Assembly: GCF_029227915.1 (NCBI RefSeq)
Contig: NC_079882.1
Span: 310,001-374,000 of the forward strand
Direction of reading: 5' to 3'
Length of the DNA stretch: 64,000 nucleotides
Source: Hydractinia symbiolongicarpus
Lineage: Eukaryota; Cnidaria; Hydrozoa; Anthoathecata; Hydractiniidae
The notes under the pieces were generated by a model. It made no database searches and was not told the origin of the DNA. It worked only from the letters and a program-made list of their open reading frames with translations. Of the stretch, positions 36,204 through 49,729 are shown piece after piece. The first letter of the stretch is position 1; each line of letters begins with the position of its first letter. A program made the translations under genes and the position numbers.

Positions 36204-38983
36204 TATTTTTGATGAGACGCTGAATAAAAGAAGTTTAATTGCCGGCAAACGAAAACCCGCGATTTCCCGTAAATCCCGTACTCGGCCTGTATAGTCAAAA
36301 GTATACAAAGAAAGTACCCAGGGAGTAAACTCATTTCCTGAAGGATCTTTTAAATTATTTTTTCACCTGTAAAACGCATGAGACTTGTAGTTTTCAAAAA
36401 TGTTTTCATTTTTGATGAGACGCTGAATAAAAGAAGTTTAATCGCCGGCAAACGAAAACCCGCGATTTCCCGTAAATCCCGTACTCGGCCCGTATAGTCA
36501 AAAGTATACAAAGAAAGTACCCAGGGAGTAAACTCATTTCCCGAACGATCTTTTAAATTATTTTTTCACCAGTAAAACGCATGAGACTTGTAGTTTTCAA
36601 AAATGTTTTCATTTTTGATGAGACGCTGAATAAAAGAAGTTTAATCGCCGGCAAACGAAAACCCGCGATTTCCCGTAAATCCCAAACTCGGCCCGTATAG
36701 TCAAAAGTATACAAAGAAAGTACCCAGGGAGTAAACTCATTTCCCGAACAATTATTTAAATTATTTTTTCAGCACTAAAACGCATGAGACTTGTAGTTTT
36801 TAAAAATGTTTTCATTTTTGATGAGACGCTGAATAAAAGAAGTTTAATCGCCGGCAAACGAAAACCCGTGATTTCCGGTAAATCCCGGACTCGGCCCGTA
36901 TAGTCAAAAGTATACAAAAAAGTTACCAGGGAGTAAACTCATTTTCCGAACGATTTTTAAATTATTTTTCAGCACTAAAACGCATGAGACTTGTAGTTTT
37001 TAAAAATGTTTTCATTTTTCATGAGACGTTGAATAAAAGAAGTTGAATCGCCGGCAAACAAAAACCCGCGATTTCCCGTAAATCCCGGACTCGGCCCGTA
37101 TAGTTAAAAGTATACAAAGAAAGTACCCAGGGAGTAAACTCATTTCCTGAACGATTTTTTAAATTATTTTTTCATCACTACAACGCATGAGACTTGTAGT
37201 TTTTAAAAATGTTTTTATTTTTGATGAGACGCTGAATAAAAGAAGTTTAATCGCCGGCAAACGAAAACCCGCGATTTCCCGTAAGTCCCTGACTCGACCC
37301 GTATAGTCCAAAGTATAGAGGGAAATTACCCAGGGAGTAAACTCATTTCCCGAACGATTTTTTAAATTATTTTTTCAGCACTAAAACGCATGAGACTTGT
37401 AGCTTTCAAAAAACCCGTGATTTCCGGTAAATCCCGGACTCGGCCCGTATAGTCAAAAGTATACAAAAAAGTTACCAGGGAGTAAACTCATTTTCCGAAC
37501 GATTTTTAAATTATTTTTTCAGCACTAAAACGCATGAGACTTGTAGTTTTTAAAAATGTTTTCATTTTTCATGAGACGTTGAATAAAAGAAGTTGAATCG
37601 CCGGCAAACAAAAACCCGCGATTTCCCGTAAATCCCGGACTCGGCCCGTATAGTTAAAAGTATACAAAGAAAGTACCCAGGGAGTAAACTCATTTCCTGA
37701 ACGATTGTTTAAATTATTTTTTTATCACTACAACGCATGAGACTTGTAGTTTTCAAAAATGTTTTCATTTTTGATGAGACGCTGAATAAAAGAAGTTTAA
37801 TTGCCGGCAAACGAAAACCCGCGATTTCCCGTTAATCCCGGACTCGGCCCGTATAGTCAAAAGTATACAAAGAAGGTACCCAGGGAGTAAACTCATTTCC
37901 CGAACGATTTTTTAAATTATTTTTTCAGCACTAAAACGCATGAGACTTGTAGTTTTCAAAAATGTTTTCATTTTTGATGAGACGCTGAATAAAAGAAGTT
38001 TAATCGCCGGCAAACGAAAACCCGCGATTTCCCGTAAATGCCGGACTCGGCCCGTATAGTCAAAAGTATAGAGGGAAATTAACCAGGGAGTAAACTCATT
38101 TCCCGAACGATTTTTTAAATTATTTTTTCAGCACTAAAACGCATGAGACTTGTAGCTTTCAAAAATGTTTTCATTTTTGATGAGACGCTAAATAAAAGAA
38201 GTTTAATCGCGGGCAAACGAAAACCGGCGACTTCCCGTAAATCCCGGACTCGGCCCGTATAGTCAGAAGTATACAAAGAAAGTACCCAGGGAGAAAACTC
38301 ATTTCCCGAACGATTTTTTAAATTATTTTGTCATCACTAAAACGCATGAGACTTATAGTTTTTAAAAATGTTTTTATTTTTGATGAGACGCTGAATAAAA
38401 GAAGTTTAATTGCCGGCAAACGAAAACCCGCGATTTCCCGTAAATCCCGTACTCGGCCCGTATAGTCAAAAGTATACAAAGAAAGTACCCAGGGAGTAAA
38501 CTCATTTCCTGAAGGATCTTTTAAATTATTTTTTCACCAGTAAAACGCATGAGACTTGTAGTTTTCAAAAATGTTTTCATTTTTGATGAGACGCTGAATA
38601 AAAGAAGTTTAATCGCCGGCAAACGAAAACCCGCGATTTCAGGTAAATCCCGTACTCGGCCCGTATAGTCAAAAGTATACAAAGAAAGTAGCCAGGGAGT
38701 AAAGTCATTTCCCGAACGATTTTTTAAATTATTTTGTCATCACTAAAACGCATGAGACTTATAGTTTTTAAAAATGTTTTTATTTTTGATGAGACGCTGA
38801 ATAAAAGAAGTTTAATTGCCGGCAAACGAAAACCCGCGATTTCCCGTAAATCCCGTACTCGGCCCGTATAGTCAAAAGTATACAAAGAAAGTACCCAGGA
38901 AGTAAACTCATTTCCCGAACGATCTTTTAAATTATTTTTTCACCAGTAAAACGCATGAGACTTGTAGTTTTTAAAAATGTTTT
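36204..38983 (+). repeat. 2.78 kb duplication, copy 2
   Basis: Direct tandem repeat of 33423-36203. The offset is 2781 until about 36,965, where one T is missing ('attatttttcagc'), and 2780 after that. I noticed almost no other differences. The right end joins a D-type monomer, where copy 1 had joined the start of copy 2. Confidence 0.93.
37216..37562 (+). repeat. Fused monomer pair with 57 bp internal deletion, copy 2
   Basis: Same deletion with an identical junction (A-run at 37,408-37,413), 2780 bp from copy 1. The deletion therefore came first and was then copied along with the surrounding 2.78 kb. Being both rare and duplicated, it is a good marker of block duplication. Confidence 0.95.
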
Positions 38984-41900
38984 TATTTTTGATGAGACGC
39001 TGAATAAAAGAAGTTTAATCGCCGGCAAACGAAAACCCGCGATTTCCCGTAAATCCCTGACTCGACCCGTATAGTCAAAAGTATAGAGGGAAATTACCCA
39101 GGGAGTAAACTCATTTCCCGAACGATTTTTTAAATTATTTTTTCAGCACTATAACGCATGAGACTTGTAGCTTTCAAAAATGTTTTCATTTTTGATGAGA
39201 CGCTGAATAAAAGAAGTTTAATCGCCGGCAAACGAAAACCGGCGACTTCCCGTAAATCCCGGACTCGGCCCGTATAGTCAGAAGTATACAAAGAAAGTAC
39301 CCAGGGAGTAAACTCATTTCCCGAACGATTTTTTAAATTATTTTGTCATCACTAAAACGCATGAGACTTATAGTTTTTAAAAATGTTTTTATTTTTGATG
39401 AGACGCTGAATAAAAGAAGTTTAATTGCCGGCAAACGAAAACCCGCGATTTCCCGTAAATCCCGTACTCGGCCCGTATAGTCAAAAGTATACAAAGAAAG
39501 TACCCAGGGAGTAAACTCATTTCCTGAAGGATCTTTTAAATTATTTTTTCAGCACTAAAACGCATGAGACTTGTAGTTTTCAAAAATGTTTTCATTTTTG
39601 ATGAGACGCTGAATAAAAGAAGTTTAATCGCCGGCAAACGAAAACCGGCGACTTCCCGTAAATCCCGGACTCGGCCCGTATAGTCAGAAGTATACAAAGA
39701 AAGTACCCAGGGGGTAAACTCATTTCCCGAACGATTTTTTAAATTATTTTGTCATCACTAAAACGCATGAGACTTATAGTTTTTAAAAATGTTTTTATTT
39801 TTGATGAGACGCTGAATAAAAGAAGTTTAATTGCCGGCAAACGAAAACCTGCGATTTCCCGTAAATCCCGTACTCGGCCCGTATAGTCAAAAGTATACAA
39901 AGAAAGTACCCAGGGAGTAAACTCATTTCCCGAAGGATCTTTTAAATTATTTTTTCAGCACTAAAACGCATGAGACTTGTAGTTTTCAAAAATGTTTTCA
40001 TTTTTGATGAGACGCTGAATAAAAGAAGTTTAATCGCCGGCAAACGAAAACCCGCGATTTCAGGTAAATCCCGTACTCGGCCCGTATAGTCAAAAGTATA
40101 CAAAGAAAGTACCCAGGGAGTAAACTCATTTCCCGAACGATCTTTTAAATTATTTTTTCACCAGTAAAACGCATGAGACTTGTAGTTTTCAAAAATGTTT
40201 TCATTTTTGATGAGACGCTGAATAAAAGAAGTTTAATCGCGGGCAAACGAAAACCGGCGACTTCCCGTAAATCCCGGACACGGCCCGTATAGTCAGAAGT
40301 ATACAAAGAAAGTACCCAGGGAGTAAACTCATTTCCCGAACGATTTTTTAAATTATTTTGTCATCACTAAAACGCATGAGACTTATAGTTTTTAAAAATG
40401 TTTTTATTTTTGATGAGACGCTGAATAAAAGAAGTTTAATTGCCGGCAAACGAAAACCCGCGATTTCCCGTAAATCCCGTACTCGGCCCGTATAGTCAAA
40501 AGTATACAAAGAAAGTACCCAGGGAGTAAACTCATTTCCTGAAGGATCTTTTAAATTATTTTTTCACCAGTAAAACGCATGAGACTTGTAGTTTTCAAAA
40601 ATGTTTTCATTTTTGATGAGACGCTGAATAAAAGAAGTTTAATCGCCGGCAAACGAAAACCCGCGATTTCAGGTAAATCCCGTACTCGGCCCGTATAGTC
40701 AAAAGTATACAAAGAAAGTACCCAGGGAGTAAACTCATTTCCCGAACGATCTTTTAAATTATTTTTTCACCAGTAAAACGCATGAGACTTGTAGTTTTCA
40801 AAAATGTTTTCATTTTTGATGAGACGCTGAATAAAAGAAGTTTAATCGCCGGCAAACGAAAACCCGCGATTTCCCGTAAATCCCAAACTCGGCCCGTATA
40901 GTCAAAAGTATACAAAGAAAGTACCCAGGGAGTAAAGTCATTTCCCGAACAATTTTTTAAATTATTTTTTCAGCACTAAAACGCATGAGACTTGTAGTTT
41001 TTAAAAATGTTTTCATTTTTGATGAGACGCTGAATAAAAGAAGTTTAATCGCCGGCAAACGAAAACCCGCGATTTCCGGTAAATCCCGGACTCGGCCCGT
41101 ATAGTCAAAAGTATACAAAGAAAGTACCAAGGGAGTAAACTCATTTCCCGAACGATTTTTTAAATTATTTTTCAGCACTAAAACGCATGAGACTTGTAGT
41201 TTTTAAAAATGTTTTCATTTTTTATGAGATGTTGAATAAAAGAAGTTGAATCGCAGGCCAACAAAAACCCGCGATTTCCCGTAAATCCCGGAGTCGGCCC
41301 GTATAGTCAAAAGTATACAAAAAAATTACCTAGGGAGTAAACTCATTTTCCGAACGATTTTTAAATTATTTTTCAGCACTAAAACGCATGAGACTTGTAG
41401 TTTTTAAAAATGTTTTCATTTTTCATGAGACGTTGAATAAAAGAAGTTGAATCGCCGGCAAACGAAAACCCGCGATTTTCCGTAAATCCCGTACTCGGCC
41501 CGTATAGTCAAAAGTATACAAAGAAAGTACCCAGGGAGTAAACTCATTTCCTGAAGGATCTTTTAAATTATTTTTTCAGCACTAAAACGCATGAGACTTG
41601 TAGTTTTCAAAAATGTTTTCATTTTTGATGAGACGCTGAATAAAAGAAGTTTAATCGCCGGCAAACGAAAACCCGCGATTTCAGGTAAATCCCGTACTCG
41701 GCCCGTATAGTCAAAAGTATACAAAGAAAGTACCCAGGGAGTAAACTCATTTCCCGAACGATCTTTTAAATTATTTTTTCACCAGTAAAACGCATGAGAC
41801 TTGTAGTTTTCAAAAATGTTTTCATTTTTGATGAGACGCTGAATAAAAGAAGTTTAATCGCGGGCAAACGAAAACCGGCGACTTCCCGTAAATCCCGGAC

Positions 41901-43039
41901 ACGGCCCGTATAGTCAGAAGTATACAAAAAAAGTACCCAGGGAGTAAACTCATTTCCCGAACGATTTTTTAAATTATTTTGTCATCACTAAAACGCATGA
42001 GACTTATAGTTTTTAAAAATGTTTTTATTTTTGATGAGACGCTGAATAAAAGAAGTTTAATTGCCGGCAAACGAAAACCCGCGATTTCCCGTAAATCCCG
42101 TACTCGGCCCGTATAGTCAAAAGTATACAAAGAAAGTACCCAGGGAGTAAACTCATTTCCCGAACGATCTTTTAAATTATTTTTTCGCCAGTAAAACGCA
42201 TGAGACTTGTAGTTTTCAAAAATGTTTTCATTTTTGATGAGACGCTGAATAAAAGAAGTTTAATCGCCGGCAAATGAAAACCCGCGATTTCCCGTAAATC
42301 CCAAACTCGGCCCGTATAGTCAAAAGTATACAAAGAAAGTACCCAGGGAGTAAAGTCATTTCCCGAACAATTTTTTAAATTATTTTTTCAGCACTAAAAC
42401 GCATGAGACTTGTAGTTTTTAAAAGTGTTTTCATTTTTGATGAGACGCTGAATAAAAGAAGTTTAATCGCCGGCAAACGAAAACCCGCGATTTCCGGTAA
42501 ATCCCGAACTCGGCCCGTATAGTCAAAAGTATACAAAGAAAGTACCCAGGGAGTAAACTCATTTCCCGAACGATTTTTTAAATTATTTTTCAGCACTAAA
42601 ACGCATGAGACTTGTAGTTTTCAAAAATGTTTTCATTTTTGATGAGACGCTGAATAAAAGAAGTTTAATCGCGGGCAAACGAAAACCGGCGACTTCCCGT
42701 AAATCCCGGACACGGCCCGTATAGTCAGAAGTATACAAAGAAAGTACCCAGGGAGTAAACTCATTTCCCGAACGATTTTTTAAATTATTTTGTCATCACT
42801 AAAACGCATGAGACTTATAGTTTTTAAAAATGTTTTTATTTTTGATGAGACGCTGAATAAAAGAAGTTTAATTGCCGGCAAACGAAAACCCGCGATTTCC
42901 CGTAAATCCCGTACTCGGCCCGTATAGTCAAAAGTATACAAAGAAAGTACCCAGGGAGTAAACTCATTTCCTGAAGGATCTTTTAAATTATTTTTTCATC
43001 AGTAAAACGCATGAGACTTGTAGTTTTCAAAAATGTTTT
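38984..43039 (+). repeat. H-class domain, irregular 2- to 8-mer order
   Basis: About 20 monomers dominated by H tails, 'ccggcgacttcccg' monomers (39,239, 39,646, 40,255, 41,877, 42,686) and F tails with 'cttatagttt'. The 'gcgggcaaacg..cggacacgg' monomer recurs near 40,230, 41,855 and 42,670, at eight- and four-monomer steps. An N-J pair ('cccaaactcgg', then 'tttccggtaaatcccg') near 40.86 and 42.28 kb starts the seven-monomer register seen to the right. Confidence 0.8.
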
Positions 43040-44456
43040 CATTTTTGATGAGACGCTGAATAAAAGAAGTTTAATCGCCGGCAAACGAAAACCCGCGATT
43101 TCAGGTAAATCCCGTACTCGGCCCGTATAGTCAAAAGTATACAAAGAAAGTACCCAGGGAGTAAACTCATTTCCCGAACGATCTTTTAAATTATTTTTTC
43201 ACCAGTAAAACGCATGAGACTTGTAGTTTTCAAAAATGTTTTCATTTTTGATGAGACGCTGAATAAAAGAAGTTTAATCGCCGGCAAACGAAAACCCGCG
43301 ATTTCCCGTAAATCCCAAACTCGGCCCGTATAGACAAAAGTATACAAAGAAAGTACCCAGGGAGTAAAGTCATTTCCCGAACAATTTTTTAAATTATTTT
43401 TTCAGCACTAAAACGCATGAGACTTGTAGTTTTTAAAAATGTTTTCATTTTTGATGAGACGCTGAATAAAAGAAGTTTAATCGCCGGCAAACGAAAACCC
43501 GCGATTTCCGGTAAATCCCGGACTAGGCCCGTATAGTCAAAAGTATACAAAGAAAGTACCCAGGGAGTAAACTCATTTCCCGAACGATTTTTTAAATTAT
43601 TTTTCAGCACTAAAACGCATGAGACTTGTAGTTTTTAAAAATGTTTTCATTTTTTATGAGACGTTGAATAAAAGAAGTTGAATCGCAGGCAAACAAAAAC
43701 CCGCGATTTCCCGTAAATCCCGGAGTCGGCCCGTATAGTCAAAAGTATACAAAAAAATTACCTAGGGAGTAAACTCATTTTCCGAACGATTTTTAAATTA
43801 TTTTTCAGCACTAAAACGCATGAGACTTGTAGTTTTTAAAAATGTTTTCATTTTTCATGAGACGTTGAATAAAAGAAGTTGAATCGCCGGCAAACGAAAA
43901 CCCGCGATTTTCCGTAAATCCCGGAGTCGGCCAGTATAGTCAAAAGTATACAAAAAAGTTACCCAGGGAGTGAACTCATTTTCCGAACGATTTTTAAATT
44001 ATTTTTTCAGCACTAAAACGCATAAGACTTGTAGTTTTCAAAAATGTTTTCATTTTTGATGAGACGCTGAATAAAAGAAGTTTAATCGCCGGTAAACGAA
44101 AACACGCGATTTCCAGTAAACCCCGGAGTCGGCCCGCATAGTCAAAAGTATACAAAGAAGGTACCCAGGGAGTAAACTCATTTCCCGAACGATTTTTTAA
44201 ATTATTTTTTCAGCACTAAAACGCATGAGACTTGTAGTTTTCAAAAATGTTTTCATTTTTGATGAGACGCTGAATAAAAGAAGTTTAATCGCCGGCAAAC
44301 GAAAACCCGCGATTTCCCGTAAATCCCTGACTCGACCCGTATAGTCAAAAGTAAAGAGGGAAATTACCCAGGGAGTAAACTCATTTCCCGAACGATTTTT
44401 TAAATTATTTTTTCAGCACTAAAACGCATGAGACTTGTAGCTTTCAAAAATGTTTT
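43040..44456 (+). repeat. 7-mer HOR of the H domain, copy 1 (1417 bp)
   Basis: Order: H with 'tttcaggtaaatcccg', N ('cccaaactcgg', 'gtaaagtcatt'), a 'tttccggtaaatcccgg' monomer, E with 'gcaggcaaac' (43,681), E with 'ggccagtatag', I with 'ccagtaaacc', D with 'gtaaagaggg' (44,351). The next 1416 bp repeat it. Confidence 0.9.
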
Positions 44457-45872
44457 CATTTTTGATGAGACGCTGAATAAAAGAAGTTTAATCGCCGGCA
44501 AACGAAAACCCGCGATTTCAGGTAAATCCCGTACTCGGCCCGTATAGTCAAAAGTATACAAAGAAAGTGTCCAGGGAGTAAACTCATTTCCCGAACGATC
44601 TTTTAAATTATTTTTTTACCAGTAAAACGCATGAGACTTGTAGTTTTCAAAAATGTTTTCATTTTTGATGAGACGCTGAATAAAAGAAGTTTAATCGCCG
44701 GCAAACGAAAACCCGCGATTTCCCGTAAATCCCAAACTCGGCCCGTATAGTCAAAAGTATACAAAGAAAGTACCCAGGGAGTAAAGTCATTTCCCGAACA
44801 ATTTTTTAAATTATTTTTTCAGCACTAAAACGCATGAGACTTGTAGTTTTTAAAAATGTTTTCATTTTTGATGAGACGCTGAATAAAAGAAGTTTAATCG
44901 CCGGCAAACGAAAACCCGCGATTTCCGGTAAATCCCGGACTCGGCCCGTATAGTCAAAAGTATACAAAGAAAGTACCCAGGGAGTAAACTCATTTCCCGA
45001 ACGATTTTTTAAATTATTTTTCAGCACTAAAACGCATGAGACTTGTAGTTTTTAAAAATGTTTTCATTTTTTATGAGACGTTGAATAAAAGAAGTTGAAT
45101 CGCAGGCAAACAAAAACCCGCGATTTCCCGTAAATCCCGGAGTCGGCCCGTATAGTCAAAAGTATACAAAAAATTACCTAGGGAGTAAACTCATTTTCCA
45201 AACGATTTTTAAATTATTTTTCAGCACTAAAACGCATGAGACTTGTAGTTTTTAAAAATGTTTTCATTTTTCATGAGACGTTGAATAAAAGAAGTTGAAT
45301 CGCCGGCAAACGAAAACCCGCGATTTTCCGTAAATCCCGGAGTCGGCCAGTATAGTCAAAAGTATACAAAAAAGTTACCCAGGGAGTAAACTCATTTTCC
45401 GAACGATTTTTAAATTATTTTTTCAGCACTAAAACGCATAAGACTTGTAGTTTTCAAAAATGTTTTCATTTTTGATGAGACGCTGAATAAAAGAAGTTTA
45501 ATCGCCGGTAAACGAAAACACGCGATTTCCAGTAAACCCCGGAGTCGGCCCGCATAGTCAAAAGTATACAAAGAAGGTACCCAGGGAGTAAACTCATTTC
45601 CCGAACGATTTTTTAAATTATTTTTTCAGCACTAAAACGCATGAGACTTGTAGTTTTCAAAAATGTTTTCATTTTTGATGAGACGCTGAATAAAAGAAGT
45701 TTAATCGCCGGCAAACGAAAACCCGCGATTTCCCGTAAATCCCTGACTCGACCCGTATAGTCAAAAGTAAAGAGGGAAATTACCCAGGGAGTAAACTCAT
45801 TTCCCGAACGATTTTTTAAATTATTTTTTCAGCACTAAAACGCATGAGACTTGTAGCTTTCAAAAATGTTTT
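44457..45872 (+). repeat. 7-mer HOR of the H domain, copy 2 (1416 bp)
   Basis: Repeats the previous unit: 'aatcgcaggc' at 45,098 (offset 1417) and 'gtaaagaggg' at 45,767 (offset 1416, after one A was lost near 45,170). The N/J anchor pair of this HOR family is spaced 1418, 1014, 1417 and 1416 bp from 40.9 to 46.2 kb, that is 7, 5, 7 and 7 monomers. Confidence 0.9.
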
Positions 45873-47089
45873 CATTTTTGATGAGACGCTGAATAAAAGA
45901 AGTTTAATCGCCGGCAAACGAAAACCCGCGACTTCCCGTAAATCCCGGACTCGGCCCGTATAGTCAGAAGTATACAAAGAAAGTACCCAGGGAGTAAACT
46001 CATTTCCCGAACTATTTTTTAAATTATTTTGTCATCACTAAAACGCATGAGACTTATAGTTTTTAAAAATGTTTTTACTTTTGATGAGACGCTGAATAAA
46101 AGAAGTTTAATTGCCGGCAAACGAAAACCCGCGATTTCCCGTAAATCCCGTACTCGGCCCGTATAGTCAAAAGTATACAAAGAAAGTACCCAGGGAGTAA
46201 ACTCATTTCCCGAACGATCTTTTAAATTATTTTTTCACCAGTAAAACGCATGAGACTTGTAGTTTTCAAAAATGTTTTCATTTTTGATGAGACGCTGAAT
46301 AAAAGAAGTTTAATCGCCGGCAAACGAAAACCCGCGATTTCCCGTAAATCCCAAACTCGGCCCGTATAGTCAAAAGTATACAAAGAAAGTACCCAGGGAG
46401 TAAAGTCATTTCCCGAACAATTTTTTAAACTAATTTTCAGCACTAAAACGCATGAGACTTGTAGTTTTCAAAAATGTTTTCATTTTTGATGAGACGCTGA
46501 AAAAAAGAAGTTTAATCGCCGGTAAACGAAAACACACGATTTCCCGTAAACCGCGGAGTCGGCCCGTATAGTCAAAAGTATACAAAGAGGGTACCCAGGG
46601 AGTAAACTCATTTTACGAACGATTTTTTAAATTATTTTTTCAGCACTAAAACGCATGAGACTTGTAGTTTTCAAAAATGTTTTCATTTTTGATGAGACGC
46701 TGAATAAAAGAAGTTTAATTGCCGGCAAACGAAAACCCGCGATTTCCCGTAAATCCCGTACTTGGCCCGTATAGTCAAAAGTATACAAACAAAGTACCCA
46801 GGGAGTAAACTCATTTCCCGAACAATTTTTTAAATTATTTTTTCAGCACTAAAACGCATGAGACTTGTAGTTTTTAAAAATGTTTTCATTTTTGATGAGA
46901 AGCTGAATAAAAGAAGTTTAATCGCCGGCAAACGAAAACCTGCGATTTCCCGTAAATCCCTGACTCCACCCGTATAGTCAAAAGTATAGAGGGAAATTAC
47001 CCAGGGAGTAAACTCATTTCCCGAACGATTTTTTAAATTATTTTTGCAGCACTAAAACGCATGAGACTTGTAGTTTTCAAAAATGTTTT
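45873..47089 (+). repeat. Transition from H domain to B/C domain
   Basis: Six monomers: F-tailed, H, N with 'aaactaattttcagc', I with 'aacacacgat' and 'accgcggag', N with 'cgtacttgg', and a last D monomer near 46,985. The I and D copies carry several private substitutions, as expected at an edge between homogenised domains. Confidence 0.8.
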
Positions 47090-49729
47090 CATTTTTGATG
47101 AGACGCTGAATAAAAGAAGTTTAATCGCCGGCAAACGAAAACCCGCGATTTCTCCTAAATCCTGGCCACGATCCGTATAGTAAAAAGTATACAAAGAAGG
47201 TACCCAGGGAGTAAACCCATTTCTCGAACGATTTTTAAAATTATTTTTTCATTACTAAAACGCATGAGACTTGTAGTTTTCAAAAAAATGTTCATTTTTG
47301 ATGAGACGATGAATAAAAGAAGTTTAATCGCCGGCAAACGAAAACCCGCGATTTCTCCTAAATCCTGGCCACGATCCGTATAGTAAAAAGTATACAAAGA
47401 AGGTACCCAGAGAGTAAACCCATTTCTCGAACGATTTTTAAAATTATTTTTTCCTTACTAAAACGCATGAGACTTGTAATTTTCAAAAATGTTTTCATTT
47501 TTGATGAGACGCTGAATAAAACAAGTTTAATCGCTAGCAAACGAAAACCCGCGATTTCCCGTAAATCCCGGGCTTTGCCCGTATAGTCGAATGTATATAA
47601 AGAAAGTTCGGAGGGAGTAAACTGATTTCCCGAACGATTTTTTAAATTATTTTTTCAGCACTAAAACGCATGAGACTTGTAGTTTTTAAAAATGTTTTCA
47701 TTTTTGATGAGACGCTGAATAAAAGAAGTTTAATCGCCGGCAAACGAAAACCCGCGATTTCTCCTAAATCCTGGCCACGATCCGTATAGTAAAAAGTATA
47801 CAAAGAAGGTACCCAGGGAGTAAACCCATTTCTCGAACGATTTTTAAAATTATTTTTTCATTACTAAAACGCATGAGACTGGTAGTTTTCAAAAAAATTT
47901 TTATTTTTGATGAGACGCTGAATAAAAGAAGTTTAATCGCCGGCAAAGGAAAACCCGCGATTTCTCCTAAATCCTGGCCACGATCCGTATAGTAAAAAGT
48001 ATACAAAGAAGGTACCCAGGGAGTAAACCCATTTCTCGAACGATTTTTAAAATTATTTTTTCATTACTAAAACGCATGAGACTTGTAATTTTCAAAAATG
48101 TTTTCATTTTTGATGAGACGCTGAATAAAACAAGTTTAATCGCTAGCAAACGAAAACCCACGCGATTTCCCGTAAATCCCTGCTTTGCCCGTATAGTCGA
48201 ATGTATATAAAGAAAGTTCGGAGGGAGTAAACTGATTTCCCGAACGATTTTTCAAATTATTTTTTCAGCACTTAAACGCATGAGACTTGTAGTTTTTAAA
48301 AATGTTTTCATTTTTGATGAGGCGCTGAATAAAAGAAGTTTAATTGCCGGCAAAAGAAAACCCGCGATTTCCCGTAAATCCCTGACTCGGCCCGTATAGT
48401 CAAAAGTATACAAAGAAAGTACCCAGGGAGTAAACTCATTTCCCGAACGATTTTTTAAATTATTTTGTCATCACTAAAACGCATGAGACTTGTAGTTTTC
48501 AAAAATATTTTCATTTTTGATGAGACGCTGAATAAAAGAAGTTTAATCGCCGGCAAACGAAAACCCGCGATTTCTCCTAAATCCTGGCCACGATCCGTAA
48601 AGTAAAAAGTATACAAAGAAGGTACCCAGGGAGTAAACCCATTTCTCGAACGATTTTCAAAATTATTTTTTCATTACTAAAACGCATGAGACTTGTAGTT
48701 TTCAAAAAAATGTTCATTTTTGATGAGACGCTGAATAAAAGAAGTTTAATCGCCGGCAAACGAAAACCCGCGATTTCTCCTAAATCCTGGCCACGATCCG
48801 TATAGTAAAAAGTATACAAAGAAGGTACCCAGGGAGTAAACCCATTTCTCGAACGATTTTTAAAATTATTTTTTCATTACTAAAACGCATGAGACTTGTA
48901 ATTTTCAAAAATGTTTTCATTTTTGATGAGACGCTGAATAAAACAAGTTTAATCGCTAGCAAACGAAAACCCGCGATTTCCCGTAAATCCCGGGCTTTGC
49001 CCGTATAGTCGAATGTATATAAAGAAAGTTCGGAGGGAGTAAACTGATTTCCCGAACGATTTTTTAAATTATTTTTTCAGCACTAAAACGCATGAGACTT
49101 GTAGTTTTTAAAAATGTTTTCATTTTTGATGAGACGCTGAATAAAAGAAGTTTAATTGCCGGCAAACGAAAACCCGCGATTTCTCCTAAATCCTGGCCAC
49201 GATCCGTATAGTAAAAAGTATACAAAAAAGGTACCCAGGGAGTAAACCCATTTCTCGAACGATTTTTAAAATTATTTTTTCATTACTAAAACGCATGATA
49301 CTTGTAGTTTTCAAAAAATTTTTCATTTTTGATGAGACGCTGAATAAAAGAAGTTTAATCGCCGGCAAAGGAAAACCCGCGATTTCTCCTAAATCCTGGC
49401 CACGATCCGTATAGTAAAAAGTATACAAAGAAGGTACCCAGGGAGTAAACCCATTTCTCGAACGATTTTTAAAATTATTTTTTCATTACTAAAACGCATG
49501 AGACTTGTAATTTTCAAAAATGTTTTTATTTTTGATGAGACGCTGAATAAAACAAGTTTAATCGCTAGCAAACGAAAACCCGCGATTTCCCGTAAATCCC
49601 GGGCTTTGCCCGTATAGTCGAATGTATATAAAGAAAGTTCGGAGGGAGTAAACTGATTTCCCAAACGATTTTTTAAATTATTTTTTCAGCACTTAAACGC
49701 ATGAGACTTGTAGTTTTTAAAAATGTTTT
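47090..49729 (+). repeat. B/B/C-rich start of the right-hand domain (13 monomers)
   Basis: Pairs of B monomers followed by C monomers (gctagc near 47,534, 48,143, 48,956, 49,565), in steps of 609 and 813 bp, three and four monomers. B monomers alternate between 'caaaaaaatgttc' or 'aaaaaaatttt' and 'gtaattttcaaaaatg' tails. The C copy near 48,171 has lost the hairpin ('ccctgctttgcccg'). Confidence 0.85.
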
